From: an alpha proteobacterium SCGC AAA240-E13
Lineage (GTDB): Bacteria; Pseudomonadota; Alphaproteobacteria; Pelagibacterales; Pelagibacteraceae
Direction: 5' to 3'
Assembly (NCBI GenBank): GCA_000504625.1
Contig: AZHR01000002.1
Span: 1 to 64,000 of the forward strand
DNA length: 64,000 nt
The position numbers were made by a program, and so were the translations under genes. Shown piece by piece: positions 8,853-18,196 of the stretch. The notes below the pieces were generated by a model, which made no database searches, had not been told where the DNA came from, and saw only the letters and a list, made by a program, of their open reading frames with translations. The first letter of the stretch is position 1; the number at the start of each line of letters is the position of its first letter.

Positions 8853-9485
8853 TTAAGTGAATAACATTAAACCAAACAATACCAACCAAACGAATAGTAA
8901 AAAATGCCAGTAAATTGCACAAAGTTCGATTGCATGTTGTATACTTGGTAATTTATAATTTCCTTTTAAAAACTTCGATGTAACTCTTCCCCAAAAATAT
9001 AAGCCACCTAACAAATGTAGACCATGTAATGCCGTAAAAAGATAGAAAAAAGCATTTGCAACATTTGATGTTGCAAAATAATCAAGACTCATGAGTTGAT
9101 ACCAAACTATTAGTTGACCAATAAGAAATGTGTAAGCTAAAAAGCCAACAGTATAGAGTCCTATTCTAATTTCTTTATTATTATTTTGGTCTGCGGAAAC
9201 TTTAACTTTGTGAAAGAAATAGCTATTCATTATTAGAACAGCCGTATTCACCCAAAGTAACCAGGGTTCTGGCATGCTTCTCCAGTCATGAATTAACATT
9301 CTATCTGCGTAAGCAATAATAAATAAAGAGAAGATAACTGTACTAACAGTCATTATAGTTCTAACTCCAAGTTTTGCTTTGCTTATTCCAAAAGTTTTGC
9401 CATCATGATTATTGTCGATCACTACCTGGGATGCTTCCCAAGGTTTTTGCGAAAGTATTTTAAAAATGCCTTCTTCTTTTTTCAT
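8853..9485 (-). CDS. Cytochrome c oxidase subunit III family, first copy
   Basis: A 210-aa membrane protein of the COX3 superfamily. It has TALHGLHLLGGLYFW and AIYWHFLLFVWLVLFG near the C-terminus, matching the HGxH and YWHF motifs of subunit III. Compared with the next gene it has a longer hydrophilic N-terminus and fewer conserved acidic residues in the early helices. It overlaps the end of coxA by 4 bases, which indicates coupled translation with subunit I. Confidence 0.85.
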   Translation of the reverse strand: MKKEEGIFKILSQKPWEASQVVIDNNHDGKTFGISKAKLGVRTIMTVSTVIFSLFIIAYADRMLIHDWRSMPEPWLLWVNTAVLIMNSYFFHKVKVSADQNNNKEIRIGLYTVGFLAYTFLIGQLIVWYQLMSLDYFATSNVANAFFYLFTALHGLHLLGGLYFWGRVTSKFLKGNYKLPSIQHAIELCAIYWHFLLFVWLVLFGLMLFT

Positions 9486-11320
9486 GTTTTCTCAACCTTG
9501 GCGGATCTTACTTTGCTTGGAGGAACAGTTTGCGGAATATAATCTTTATCCACTCCAGGAACATTGAAATCGTAAGCCCAACGGTAAACCACTGGTAATT
9601 CTTTTCCAAAATTTCCATGCCCAGGAGGCATTTCAGGAGTTAACCATTCTAAAGAATTTGCTTTCCAAGGATTTTTTTCAGCTTTTTCTCCTGCCCTTGC
9701 GCTATATATCAAGTTAAATAAAAATAATAGTTGAGCTGCACCAACAATCAAGGCAGCTATGGTAATAAATACATTCAAATGAAGTGTTGACGTAGCTATG
9801 TATGGACTGTCATAGATTTCAAAATATCTTCTCGGTACTCCCACAAATCCTTGATAGTGCATTGGAAAATAAATTGCATAAGAGCCTAAAAAAGTTACCC
9901 AAAAGTGGATTCTTCCTATTCCTTCATGCAACATTCTTCCAGTAATCAAAGGAAACCAATGATAAATAGCGCCGAATACGACTAGAATGGGTGCTATACC
10001 CATCACCATATGGAAATGAGCGACCACAAAATAAGTGTCGGATAGAGGTACATCTACTGTTACATTTCCCAAAAATATACCTGTTAATCCTCCGTTAACA
10101 AACGTAACGATAAAGGCTAAAGCAAATAGCATCGGTAAAGTTAATTGAATATTTCCTCTCCAAAGAGTTAAAACCCAATTGTAAACTTTGATAGCTGTTG
10201 GAACTGCGATAATCAAAGTTGTGGTTGCAAAAAAGTAACCAAACCAAGGTGTCATTCCACTAACATACATATGGTGAGCCCAGACAAAGAAGCTTAAAGC
10301 ACCGATGCCTACGATTGCCCAAACCATCATTCTATAACCAAAAATATTTTTTCTAGCATGAACCGATATAAGATCTGAAATGATACCAAAAGCTGGTAAT
10401 GCTATAATATACACTTCGGGATGACCAAAGAACCAAAAAAGATGCTGAAATAATAATGGACTGCCACCATCATATGAGAGTTTTTCTCCCATTGAAATCA
10501 TTGCAGGCATAAAAAAACTTGTACCCAATAAACTATCAAGCGTCATCATTATGCAACCAACCAAGAGTGCCGGGAAAGCCAATAAAGCAAGTACCGTTGC
10601 TGTAAAAATACCCCAGCAAGTAAGAGGCAATCTCATTAAAGTCATTCCACGAGCACGAGATTGCAACATGGTAATAATATAATTTAGACCACCCATCGTA
10701 AAACCTGCTACGAATACACAAAGAGATATCAACATTAATACAATGCCCACTGAACTTCCTGGAGTACCCGATGTTATTGCTTGTGGTGGATATAAAGTCC
10801 AACCAGCTCCAGTTGGTCCACCAGGTACAAAAAAGCTCGCAAGTAGAATTATCACGGCTAACAGAAACGCCCAATAACTAACCATATTTACATAAGGAAA
10901 AGCCATATCCCGAGCTCCGCACATAAGTGGAATAAGAAGATTTCCAAATCCACCTAAAAATAATGCTGTAAGCAAATAAATTACCATAATCATTCCGTGC
11001 ATGGTAACGAACTGATAATAAGCCGAAGGTTCTAGAATACCCAGACCAGGAAAAGCAAGCTGTAATCTCATCATCCATGAAAGCACCATTCCAATTAATC
11101 CTGTACCTATTGCGGTAAAAGCATATTGAATTCCAATATATTTTGCATCTTGAGAAAATACATATGTTGTCCACCAACTATGTGAATGATAAAGTTCTTG
11201 ATCTGGCCTTTCATGCGCAGGAACATAATCAATGCCAGCTGTTGATCTAGAAGTAACCGATTCTGCATCAGCGATAGTATCTGCTTTTGTTTCTATTTTA
11301 TGATCAAATTCATCAGACAT
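9482..11320 (-). CDS. coxA: Cytochrome c oxidase subunit I
   Basis: Catalytic subunit (612 aa) that holds heme a and the heme a3-CuB centre. Visible: low-spin heme ligand in VTMHGMIM (His108), D-channel residues Asn127 and Asp138 in FGN...GARDMAFP, the CuB motif FFGHPEVY at 297-304 with the His300-Tyr304 pair, the WAHHMYVSGM pair of CuB histidines, and the VAHFHMVMG heme ligands. The HPEVY Glu marks an A1-type proton-pumping oxidase. An extra hydrophilic N-terminus of about 50 residues precedes the first helix. Confidence 0.97.
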   Translation of the reverse strand: MSDEFDHKIETKADTIADAESVTSRSTAGIDYVPAHERPDQELYHSHSWWTTYVFSQDAKYIGIQYAFTAIGTGLIGMVLSWMMRLQLAFPGLGILEPSAYYQFVTMHGMIMVIYLLTALFLGGFGNLLIPLMCGARDMAFPYVNMVSYWAFLLAVIILLASFFVPGGPTGAGWTLYPPQAITSGTPGSSVGIVLMLISLCVFVAGFTMGGLNYIITMLQSRARGMTLMRLPLTCWGIFTATVLALLAFPALLVGCIMMTLDSLLGTSFFMPAMISMGEKLSYDGGSPLLFQHLFWFFGHPEVYIIALPAFGIISDLISVHARKNIFGYRMMVWAIVGIGALSFFVWAHHMYVSGMTPWFGYFFATTTLIIAVPTAIKVYNWVLTLWRGNIQLTLPMLFALAFIVTFVNGGLTGIFLGNVTVDVPLSDTYFVVAHFHMVMGIAPILVVFGAIYHWFPLITGRMLHEGIGRIHFWVTFLGSYAIYFPMHYQGFVGVPRRYFEIYDSPYIATSTLHLNVFITIAALIVGAAQLLFLFNLIYSARAGEKAEKNPWKANSLEWLTPEMPPGHGNFGKELPVVYRWAYDFNVPGVDKDYIPQTVPPSKVRSAKVEKT

Positions 11321-11359
11321 AATTTCTAATCCTTATCATAAATAAAAGTATCATTAAAT

Positions 11360-12208
11360 TCATTCTATATTTTTTACTAGTTTCAACGATTTGTTATTTA
11401 TTTTATTTTGAGCTAGCATCTTTTCAAAGGTAATTTGTTGAGCCAACCATTGATTGTAATTTTTTTCGTCATCTACAAAAACACGACCTCTCATTGCATA
11501 ATGTCCAACCCCACAAAATTCTGCACACAAAACTTCAAAATCTCCGGTTCTTATTGGAGTTAACCAATAATAGGTAACATGACCTGGAACCATATCCATC
11601 TTTCCTCTAAACTGGGGAACATAAAAATTATGGATAACATCTAAAGATCGAAGCAAAAATTTAACCGGTTTATCTATCTGTAAATGAAGATCCCCATTAT
11701 CTACTAATAAATCGTCTTTACCATTTGGGTCATTTAAATTTAAGCCGAAAGGATTTTCATCATTAATAAATTTTATTTCTGTCTTACCTAAAATGCCATC
11801 TTCACCAGGTAATCTATATTTCCAACCCCATTGATAGGCTACGACTTCAACATTAAGAGCATTTTCAGGAACTGTTACATATTTGTGCCAAACCACAAGT
11901 CCTGGGGCTAACATAGCTATCACGCCTAGTGTGGTTAGCCAAGTAAGATGAAATTCTAATTTTTTATCCTCAGGCTTATATTCTACTTTTCTATCTTTCT
12001 GATAACGATAACGCCATATGCAATAAGCCATGAACAAACACACTGCAATAAACACTACTCCGGTTACCCAAAATGTAAGAAGGATTGTATCGTCCATCCC
12101 TCCCCAATTAGAAGCAACGGGAGTCCACCACCAAGGAGACCAAAAATGAAAGGCGACCGAAGCCACAATTATCAAAACAAAAACATGTGCTACTATTAAT
12201 GGAAACAT
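11360..12208 (-). CDS. coxB: Cytochrome c oxidase subunit II
   Basis: Carries the CuA electron-entry site. The CuA ligands are all present: His193 in VIHNFYVPQF and the Cys228-Glu230-Cys232-His236-Met239 set in LCAEFCGVGHYAM. N-terminal hydrophobic helices precede the cupredoxin domain; an aromatic stretch YQWGWKYR near residue 125 is the expected electron-transfer patch. No heme-binding CxxCH follows, so this is an aa3- rather than caa3-type subunit II. It lies 39 bp upstream of coxA on the same strand. Confidence 0.96.
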   Translation of the reverse strand: MFPLIVAHVFVLIIVASVAFHFWSPWWWTPVASNWGGMDDTILLTFWVTGVVFIAVCLFMAYCIWRYRYQKDRKVEYKPEDKKLEFHLTWLTTLGVIAMLAPGLVVWHKYVTVPENALNVEVVAYQWGWKYRLPGEDGILGKTEIKFINDENPFGLNLNDPNGKDDLLVDNGDLHLQIDKPVKFLLRSLDVIHNFYVPQFRGKMDMVPGHVTYYWLTPIRTGDFEVLCAEFCGVGHYAMRGRVFVDDEKNYNQWLAQQITFEKMLAQNKINNKSLKLVKNIE

Positions 12209-12214
12209 TATTAT

Positions 12215-12466
12215 TTATGCATTTTTTACAATAAATATTGCAAATAAAACAACTCCTATAATTATTATGTGGTTACCTAAATCAAACCATCCAAGATTTT
12301 CATTTTTTGAATCAACTATATTTTTCCATTGTCTTGGATTTCTTTTTGTTTTTGATTCTTCGTTATTTTTCCATACAAATTTCACTGAAACATATAGCCA
12401 AGACAAATACAAAAACAATAATAAAGCCACAATTATCGATGACAAAATTGTATATGATGTGTTCAT
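12215..12466 (-). CDS. Small two-helix membrane protein heading the oxidase operon
   Basis: An 83-aa protein I cannot assign. A hydrophobic helix (residues 7-30), a charged middle with KTKRNPRQWKNIVDSKNENLG, and a second helix (residues 62-80) are visible. It begins the minus-strand oxidase operon and ends 6 bp before coxB, so it is probably an oxidase-associated accessory subunit. A short purine-rich AAGGAAAAG precedes its ATG and supports this start. The 85 bases upstream are the likely operon promoter region. Confidence 0.65.
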   Translation of the reverse strand: MNTSYTILSSIIVALLLFLYLSWLYVSVKFVWKNNEESKTKRNPRQWKNIVDSKNENLGWFDLGNHIIIIGVVLFAIFIVKNA

Positions 12467-12551
12467 TCTTTTCCTTAGGCTTTATACACATATTTTAAAT
12501 AGAACTAAATATACTGCAATTTTTTTGCGACAATTTGCACAAAACATATGA

Positions 12552-13268
12552 TTAATTAAGCTCAAAATTAACAAGTGTAACTGCCGCAATTGCTGCGGTT
12601 TCAGCCCGCAATATATTAGAAGCGAGAGAAATCGGAAAAGTTTTATTTAAATCAATTATTGATTGTCTTTCATTTTCTGAAAAATCCCCTTCGGGACCTA
12701 TAAGAATGCATGTGGGACCTTCAATTTTTTTTAATAAAATATTTTTTAAATTGCTTTTTTTACAATTAATATCACAAAAAATTATACGTCCTTTTTTAGG
12801 AAAAAGATTTAGGAAATTTGTTAATGATTCTTTTTTCGTAATATCGGGTATTGAAATACGATTTGATTGTTCGCTTGATTCAATTATTATTTTTTTTATT
12901 CTTTCAATATTAATATCTTTTACTATTGATCTTTCGCAAATTACTGGAATAAATTTTTGAATGCCTAACTCGGTTGTTTTTTGAATCATAAAATTTAATG
13001 GATTTTGTTTTATAGGAGAAAATGCCAACCAAATATTATTTTCATTTTTCATATTTCTTATTTTTTCTAAAATTTTTATATTAGCTTTGTTTTTTTCGTA
13101 ATTTTCAATTTTTGCATTCCATTCACCTTGATCATTAAAAATGGATAATAAATCTCCGACTTTTAACCTCATTACATCTTTTACATAGTGTGATTGATCT
13201 TTCGTTAGATGCGATATTAATTCACTATGAATTTTATTAGAAAAATATAATCTTATTTTTGAAGACAT
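12552..13268 (-). CDS. rsmE: 16S rRNA (uracil-1498-N3)-methyltransferase
   Basis: SPOUT-class methyltransferase that makes m3U1498 in 16S rRNA. The 238-aa protein has the N-terminal PUA-like part (SHYVKDVMRLKVGD) and the C-terminal knotted domain with TELGIQKFIPV, LIGPEGDFSENE and ILRAETAAIAAV, which are the RsmE signature motifs. Its start codon overlaps that of the divergent gene at 13267 by two bases. Confidence 0.95.
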   Translation of the reverse strand: MSSKIRLYFSNKIHSELISHLTKDQSHYVKDVMRLKVGDLLSIFNDQGEWNAKIENYEKNKANIKILEKIRNMKNENNIWLAFSPIKQNPLNFMIQKTTELGIQKFIPVICERSIVKDINIERIKKIIIESSEQSNRISIPDITKKESLTNFLNLFPKKGRIIFCDINCKKSNLKNILLKKIEGPTCILIGPEGDFSENERQSIIDLNKTFPISLASNILRAETAAIAAVTLVNFELN

Positions 13269-14331
13269 GAAAAAAAAATTATTAGTTTCCTTATTAATAA
13301 TATTATTTTCATTAAACTATAATACTTTTGCAAAAACTATGAAAGATTTACCTTATCATCATTTACCTGACGGTACCTTTAGAAACCCTGAAGGCTCTCC
13401 TCAGAGAGATCCTGCTTTTAATTGGAGTTTTAAGATATTCAATGAAGAAAAAAAGAAACTTAGCATAAATATTCCACCAGATCATGTCATAAATAAAAGA
13501 GAAGTTTTAGAAAATCTTAAAAAATATAAAAACCAAGATTATGTGGCTTGGGTAGGGCACGCTACATTTTTAATCAAACTTGGCAATACCACTATCATTA
13601 CTGATCCTGTTTTTGAAAAAAATATGGGACCTCTAATCTTTGGTCCTAAAAGATATGTAGACCCTGCAATTAATCTTAAAGAAATACCAGAAGTAAATTT
13701 ATTTTTATTAACACACAATCATTATGATCACTTAAGTACTAGAACTATACAAAGATTTCCTTACAAAAAAGCCAAAGTTTTGGCTCCTCTCAAACTTGGA
13801 AAATATTTTACAAGAAATGGTTTTCCAGATGTAAACGAAATGGATTGGTATGATGAAATAAAAGCAAGTGATTTAAAAATTACTTTGGTGCCCGCAGTTC
13901 ATTGGTCTAAAAGAAGTCCATGGGATACAAATAAAACTTTGTGGGGTAATTTTTTAATAGAATATAAAGATAAAAAGATATTATTTGCTTGTGATACTGG
14001 TTATGGAAATATTTATAAAGAACTTGGAGAAAAATATGGGCCTATTGATTTAACTTTCATTAATATAGGAGCCTATAATTTTTACCCCATGGCGCCAAGA
14101 AAAGATAAATCTATTTATCATACAAATCCCGAAGAAGCTTTAAATATTGCTCAAGACTTAAAAAGTAAAAAAGTAATAGGCATGCACTGGGGAACAGTTG
14201 TACTATCTCTTGAACCAATTATGGAACCTCCTGTACGTTTTAAAGCAAGCGCAGAAAAATACGGCTTTAAAAAAGAAGATGCAATTATATTTAAAATAGG
14301 TGAAGTCCAAAAATTAGAAGACTTATTATGA
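13267..14331 (+). CDS. Exported metallo-beta-lactamase-fold hydrolase (NAPE-PLD/UlaG-like)
   Basis: A 354-aa protein with an N-terminal signal peptide (MKKKLLVSLLIILFSL, probable cleavage after TFA). The MBL fold is shown by GHATFLIKLGNTTIITDPVF, the metal motif THNHYDH, the VPAVHWSKR histidine and a late GMHWGT histidine. The layout (DP-F and THNHYDHL) is nearest to NAPE-PLD/UlaG-type lactonase-phosphodiesterases; the substrate is unknown. The stop overlaps the following HAD gene by 4 bases. Confidence 0.85.
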   Translation: MKKKLLVSLLIILFSLNYNTFAKTMKDLPYHHLPDGTFRNPEGSPQRDPAFNWSFKIFNEEKKKLSINIPPDHVINKREVLENLKKYKNQDYVAWVGHATFLIKLGNTTIITDPVFEKNMGPLIFGPKRYVDPAINLKEIPEVNLFLLTHNHYDHLSTRTIQRFPYKKAKVLAPLKLGKYFTRNGFPDVNEMDWYDEIKASDLKITLVPAVHWSKRSPWDTNKTLWGNFLIEYKDKKILFACDTGYGNIYKELGEKYGPIDLTFINIGAYNFYPMAPRKDKSIYHTNPEEALNIAQDLKSKKVIGMHWGTVVLSLEPIMEPPVRFKASAEKYGFKKEDAIIFKIGEVQKLEDLL

Positions 14332-14996
14332 AAATAGAAAATGTCAAAGCTTGCGTGTTTGATGCTTACGGCACTCTATTTGATGTAAATTCTGCTGCAG
14401 CAAATTGTAAAGAAAAACTTGGTAGTAGATGGGAAGGTTTTGCAAATGCCTGGAGAACTACTCAACTTGAATATACGTGGCTAAGAAGTCTTATGAAAAA
14501 ACACAAAAACTTTTGGGAGATTACTGAAGACTCTTTAGATCACACTATGGAAACATTTAAAATCAAAAAAGAAATGAGAAATGAATTATTAGATTTATAT
14601 AAAAAACTTAGCCCCTACCCTGAAGTAAAAAAATGCTTGGAGGGACTTAAAGCTAAAAAGATTAAAATTGCTATTCTATCCAATGGAACACCAGACCTTA
14701 TAAAAGGATTGGTAGAAAGTAATAATATTCAAAATTATTTTGATGATATTTTTTCTATTGAATCCGTTGGAATTTATAAACCCGATTCAAGAGTGTATGA
14801 AATGCCGATTAAAAAATATGGCTGCAAATCTGAAAATATTTGTTTTATAAGCTCAAATACTTGGGATGTTTCAGGTGGAGGTGTTTTTGGTTATAATGCT
14901 GTGTGGGTTAATCGCTTAAATAAAGTGTTTGATAAATTAAGCTATAAACCAAAGCATGTTATTAATAATTTAGAAGAACTGCTTGAAATTATCTAA
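14328..14996 (+). CDS. Haloacid dehalogenase, type II (2-haloacid dehalogenase-like)
   Basis: HAD-superfamily hydrolase of 222 aa. Motif I is VFDAYGTLFDV with the nucleophilic Asp, followed by WRTTQLEYTWLR as in L-2-haloacid dehalogenases; motif II is AILSNGTPD; motif III/IV is YKPDSRVYE and FISSNTWDVSGG. The sum matches the haloacid dehalogenase type II subfamily. Whether it removes halogen in vivo is unproven. Translationally coupled to the exported MBL hydrolase upstream. Confidence 0.87.
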   Translation: MKIENVKACVFDAYGTLFDVNSAAANCKEKLGSRWEGFANAWRTTQLEYTWLRSLMKKHKNFWEITEDSLDHTMETFKIKKEMRNELLDLYKKLSPYPEVKKCLEGLKAKKIKIAILSNGTPDLIKGLVESNNIQNYFDDIFSIESVGIYKPDSRVYEMPIKKYGCKSENICFISSNTWDVSGGGVFGYNAVWVNRLNKVFDKLSYKPKHVINNLEELLEII

Positions 14997-15055
14997 TTCT
15001 ATTTTTTTTGAAATGATTGAAATGATGATGCTTAAAATAAAATTAAAATAAAGCA

Positions 15056-15895
15056 ATGAAAAATATTGAAGTAAGTAAAATCATAGAACCAATACCAACT
15101 TCAGATGGTGCTGGTGTAAAGTTAAAAAGAAGTATTGGTGTAGAACCTAATTATTTTGATCCCTTTTTAATGTTAGATGAATTTGGGTCTGAAAATAAAG
15201 ATGATTATATTGGTGGCTTTCCTCCTCATCCTCATAGAGGAATTGAAACTGTAACCTATATGCTTGCTGGAGAGTTTGAACATAAAGATAGCACTGGTGC
15301 AACAGGAAGAATGTCCGCGGGTGATGTGCAGTGGATGAAAACAGGCGGTGGTATAATTCATTCTGAAATGCCTGCAATGACTGAAGGCAAACTTCATGGA
15401 TTCCAATTATGGATAAATATGCCTGCAAAATTAAAGATGAATAAACCTGAATACATCTACATAGACTCTAAGCAAATGCAGATTCACAAAGATTCAGATA
15501 AAAAAATAAAAACCATTGCAGGAAAATTTGGTGATGCCGAAGGCCCTGTTAAAGGTCATAACGTTGAGCCAGTGTATTTTGATATTGAGCTTAAGAAAGA
15601 TAAAGAATTTAATTTTGATCTCCCGTCTAATCATAATTCTTTTGTATATTTAATTGAGGGAGAAATAAAAATTGGTGATAAGATTCATGATAAAGTTAAT
15701 GGTTCTACTTTAATACTTCTAACAAAAGGTGAAAAATTAAAAGTTAAAGGTATCACCAAATCAAAATTTTTATTATTATCTGGAAAACCGATTGGTGAAC
15801 CTATTGCTAGAGGTGGACCTTTTGTTATGAATACTAAACAAGAAATTGTTAAAGCTGTTGAAGATTACCATAGTGGAAACTTTGTACAAAAATGA
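15056..15895 (+). CDS. Pirin-family bicupin protein
   Basis: A 279-aa bicupin. The metal-binding residues of the first cupin appear in FPPHPHRGIETVTY (two His), with further ligands near GGGIIHSEMP. Pirin-family proteins include quercetinase-like dioxygenases and regulators; the actual substrate cannot be read from sequence. The next gene, a zinc-independent quinone oxidoreductase, begins inside its stop region (4-base overlap), so the two are probably expressed together in a redox or detoxification role. Confidence 0.92.
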   Translation: MKNIEVSKIIEPIPTSDGAGVKLKRSIGVEPNYFDPFLMLDEFGSENKDDYIGGFPPHPHRGIETVTYMLAGEFEHKDSTGATGRMSAGDVQWMKTGGGIIHSEMPAMTEGKLHGFQLWINMPAKLKMNKPEYIYIDSKQMQIHKDSDKKIKTIAGKFGDAEGPVKGHNVEPVYFDIELKKDKEFNFDLPSNHNSFVYLIEGEIKIGDKIHDKVNGSTLILLTKGEKLKVKGITKSKFLLLSGKPIGEPIARGGPFVMNTKQEIVKAVEDYHSGNFVQK

Positions 15896-16866
15896 CAAGA
15901 GTTGTAAAAATTGAAAAAACTGGCGGACCAGAAGTTCTAAAAGTTGAAACAACTAAGCTCGGTGAAACAGGCCCAGAAGAAGTGTTAATTGAACAAAAGG
16001 CAATAGGACTAAATTTCATAGATACTTATCATCGTTCAGGTTTATACCCTATTGAATTGCCTTCTGGTTTAGGTGCGGAGGGCTCAGGTATCATTAAAAA
16101 AATTGGATCAAAAGTTAAAGATTTTTCAATAGGTGATCATATAGCATATGCTGGTGCTCCACTTGGAGCATATTCATCAGAAAGAAATTATCCCACAAAA
16201 AATTTAATTAAAATACCAGAAGAAATAGATTTTAATATTGCCGCTACTTTAATGACAAAAGGTTTGACCGCATACTATTTGCTTTACAAAACTTATCCTA
16301 TTGCATCAAATGAGACTTTATTATTTCATGCAGCGGCCGGTGGTGTTGGACAAATTTTTTGTCAATGGGCAAAAAGTTTAGGATGCAAAGTTATTGGAAC
16401 TGTTGGATCAGATGAAAAAATTGAAATAGCTAAAAAAAATGGTTGCGATTATGTAATAAACTATTCTATGGAAGACTTTGCAAAAAAAGTTTTGGAATTG
16501 ACTAAAGGTAAGGGTGTTCCTGTCGTTTATGATGGTGTAGGCAAAAATACTTTTGAAGGATCAATTGAATGTTTAAAAATGAGAGGAATGATGGTATCTT
16601 TTGGAAACTCATCGGGACCTGTTGCAAATATCGATGTAAAAAAGATAATACAACCAAAAAGTCTTTATTTTACAAGACCCACTATGTTTCATTACTTAGC
16701 AACAAAAAATGAATTAAAGGAAGGGGCAGATAAATTATTTGAAAAAATTAAATTAGGTAAAATTAAAATAGATATATTTAAAAAATACCAATTAGAAGAT
16801 ATCGTGCAAGCCCACAAAGATTTAGAGGCCAGAAAAATAATTGGTCCTGCAGTTATTATTCCTTAA
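15892..16866 (+). CDS. qor: NADPH:quinone oxidoreductase, MDR family
   Basis: Medium-chain reductase (324 aa) reducing quinones or enones with NADPH. It shows the GroES-like N-terminal domain with NFIDTYHRSGLYP, GAEGSGIIKKIGS, and the Rossmann dinucleotide motif AAAGGVGQIFCQWAK. The zinc ligands of alcohol dehydrogenases are absent. It ends 4 bases into the convergent DUF2721 gene. The symbol is by family; the exact substrate is open. Confidence 0.88.
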   Translation: MTRVVKIEKTGGPEVLKVETTKLGETGPEEVLIEQKAIGLNFIDTYHRSGLYPIELPSGLGAEGSGIIKKIGSKVKDFSIGDHIAYAGAPLGAYSSERNYPTKNLIKIPEEIDFNIAATLMTKGLTAYYLLYKTYPIASNETLLFHAAAGGVGQIFCQWAKSLGCKVIGTVGSDEKIEIAKKNGCDYVINYSMEDFAKKVLELTKGKGVPVVYDGVGKNTFEGSIECLKMRGMMVSFGNSSGPVANIDVKKIIQPKSLYFTRPTMFHYLATKNELKEGADKLFEKIKLGKIKIDIFKKYQLEDIVQAHKDLEARKIIGPAVIIP

Positions 16867-17279
16867 TCTAGATCAATTTTCATATCTGATAAATGTAACT
16901 TTAAAGCTTTTGTGGAAAGTTGTATTTCTCTAATAAAAAATATAATTGAAATTATCATTGTCACACAACAAGAACCAAAAATTATTCTAGCTTCCATTAC
17001 TCTATTTAAATAAAGCCCAAATACAGTCAGCATATTAAATAAAAAACCAAAACTTGCAAAATAGATAGAATACCTCAGCAGCTTAATTCTTCCATTCAAA
17101 TTAAGAAGCTGTTTTTTCCATTCAGAGGGAATATGTTTTTCAAAAATATATTCATCGTGTAATTTTCTTATTAAACTACTTAGAGTGTGAAACCGATTAC
17201 TATAGATGCTCATTGTCAGTGGGATAGCTGGAAACATAAGCGCTGTAACAGTATAATCAATATTCATAACGAATCGCAT
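16863..17279 (-). CDS. DUF2721 membrane protein
   Basis: A 138-aa protein resembling DUF2721: N-terminal hydrophobic segment with FPAIPLTMSIYSNRFHTL, a conserved RKLHDE stretch, then two further membrane helices (about residues 73-95 and 100-118). Function is unknown in the family. The ATG at 17279 is used; an internal ATG at 17267 is equally possible. It is divergent from ubiA with a 43-bp gap. Confidence 0.75.
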   Translation of the reverse strand: MRFVMNIDYTVTALMFPAIPLTMSIYSNRFHTLSSLIRKLHDEYIFEKHIPSEWKKQLLNLNGRIKLLRYSIYFASFGFLFNMLTVFGLYLNRVMEARIIFGSCCVTMIISIIFFIREIQLSTKALKLHLSDMKIDLD

Positions 17280-17322
17280 TGATTATGAAACTACCCTTTG
17301 TTATTTACAAGTTAATTTTTAG

Positions 17323-18183
17323 ATGAATAAAATCAAAATTTTCGTTGAACTTACCAGATTGAACAAACCAATTGGTTTTATGCTTTTATTTTGGCCTTGC
17401 CTTTGGGGATTAACTTTTGCTTTTAATAAATCTGGAGAATTGAAAATATTCGTAAATTATATTATTTTATTTTTTCTAGGATCTGTATTAATGCGTAGTG
17501 CTGGCTGTATATGTAATGATATCGTTGATAAAGATTTTGATAAAAGGGTAGATAGGACAAAAAACAGACCTATCCCTTCAGGAAGAATTTCGACTGGTGA
17601 ATCGTTTATATATTTAATTTCATTATGTTTGATTGCTTTTATTATTTTAATACAATTTAATTTTTTAACAATAGTTCTGGGTTTATTATCAATACCTTTT
17701 GCTTTTTCTTATCCATTCATGAAGCGACTAACTTACTGGCCTCAACTTTTTTTAGGGCTTACTTTTAACTGGGGAATTCTAATGGCATGGGCTTCGCTTA
17801 TTGGAGAAATATCATTAGAACCTATTCTATTATATATTTCAGCCATATTTTGGACATTGGGTTATGACACCATCTATGGGTTTCAAGACATTAACGATGA
17901 TGAAGTAATTGGAGTAAAATCAACATCTATTAAATTTAAGAAAAATTATAAATTATTTATTGGTCTATGCTATTCTATATGTATATTGCTATTAATTATA
18001 TTAGGTTCTCTTGAAGAAAATAAAATATATTATTTTACTTTCTTAATTTTTCCAATTATGCATCTTTTTTATCAAATGAAACATCTCGATAGAAACAATG
18101 CTAATAACTGTTTAATTATTTTTAAAAGTAATAACTTTTTCGGTTTTTTAGTTTTTCTAGCTTTAATGGCAACAAACATTTAA
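17323..18183 (+). CDS. ubiA: 4-hydroxybenzoate polyprenyltransferase
   Basis: Membrane prenyltransferase that attaches the polyprenyl tail to 4-hydroxybenzoate in ubiquinone synthesis. The first Asp-rich motif is NDIVDKDFDKRVDRT followed by NRPIPSG, the second YDTIYGFQDINDDE. The rest is hydrophobic helices; 286 aa is normal for UbiA. The second motif's YGFQD wording distinguishes it from CtaB at 6.9 kb. It precedes msbA by 13 bp. Confidence 0.94.
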   Translation: MNKIKIFVELTRLNKPIGFMLLFWPCLWGLTFAFNKSGELKIFVNYIILFFLGSVLMRSAGCICNDIVDKDFDKRVDRTKNRPIPSGRISTGESFIYLISLCLIAFIILIQFNFLTIVLGLLSIPFAFSYPFMKRLTYWPQLFLGLTFNWGILMAWASLIGEISLEPILLYISAIFWTLGYDTIYGFQDINDDEVIGVKSTSIKFKKNYKLFIGLCYSICILLLIILGSLEENKIYYFTFLIFPIMHLFYQMKHLDRNNANNCLIIFKSNNFFGFLVFLALMATNI

Positions 18184-18196
18184 ATATTAATAAATT

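Noticed and set aside
10536..11177. Two 99-112-aa minus-strand ORFs inside coxA
   Set aside because: Out-of-frame readings on the same strand as coxA with aromatic/Cys-rich nonsense composition; coxA is clearly the gene.
12267..12551. Plus-strand 94-aa and 63-aa ORFs antisense to the first oxidase-operon gene
   Set aside because: No start context or family features; they are shadows of the 83-aa minus-strand gene.
15147..15428. Antisense 93- and 77-aa ORFs in the pirin gene
   Set aside because: Shadow frames of the pirin coding sequence; no independent start signal or family match.
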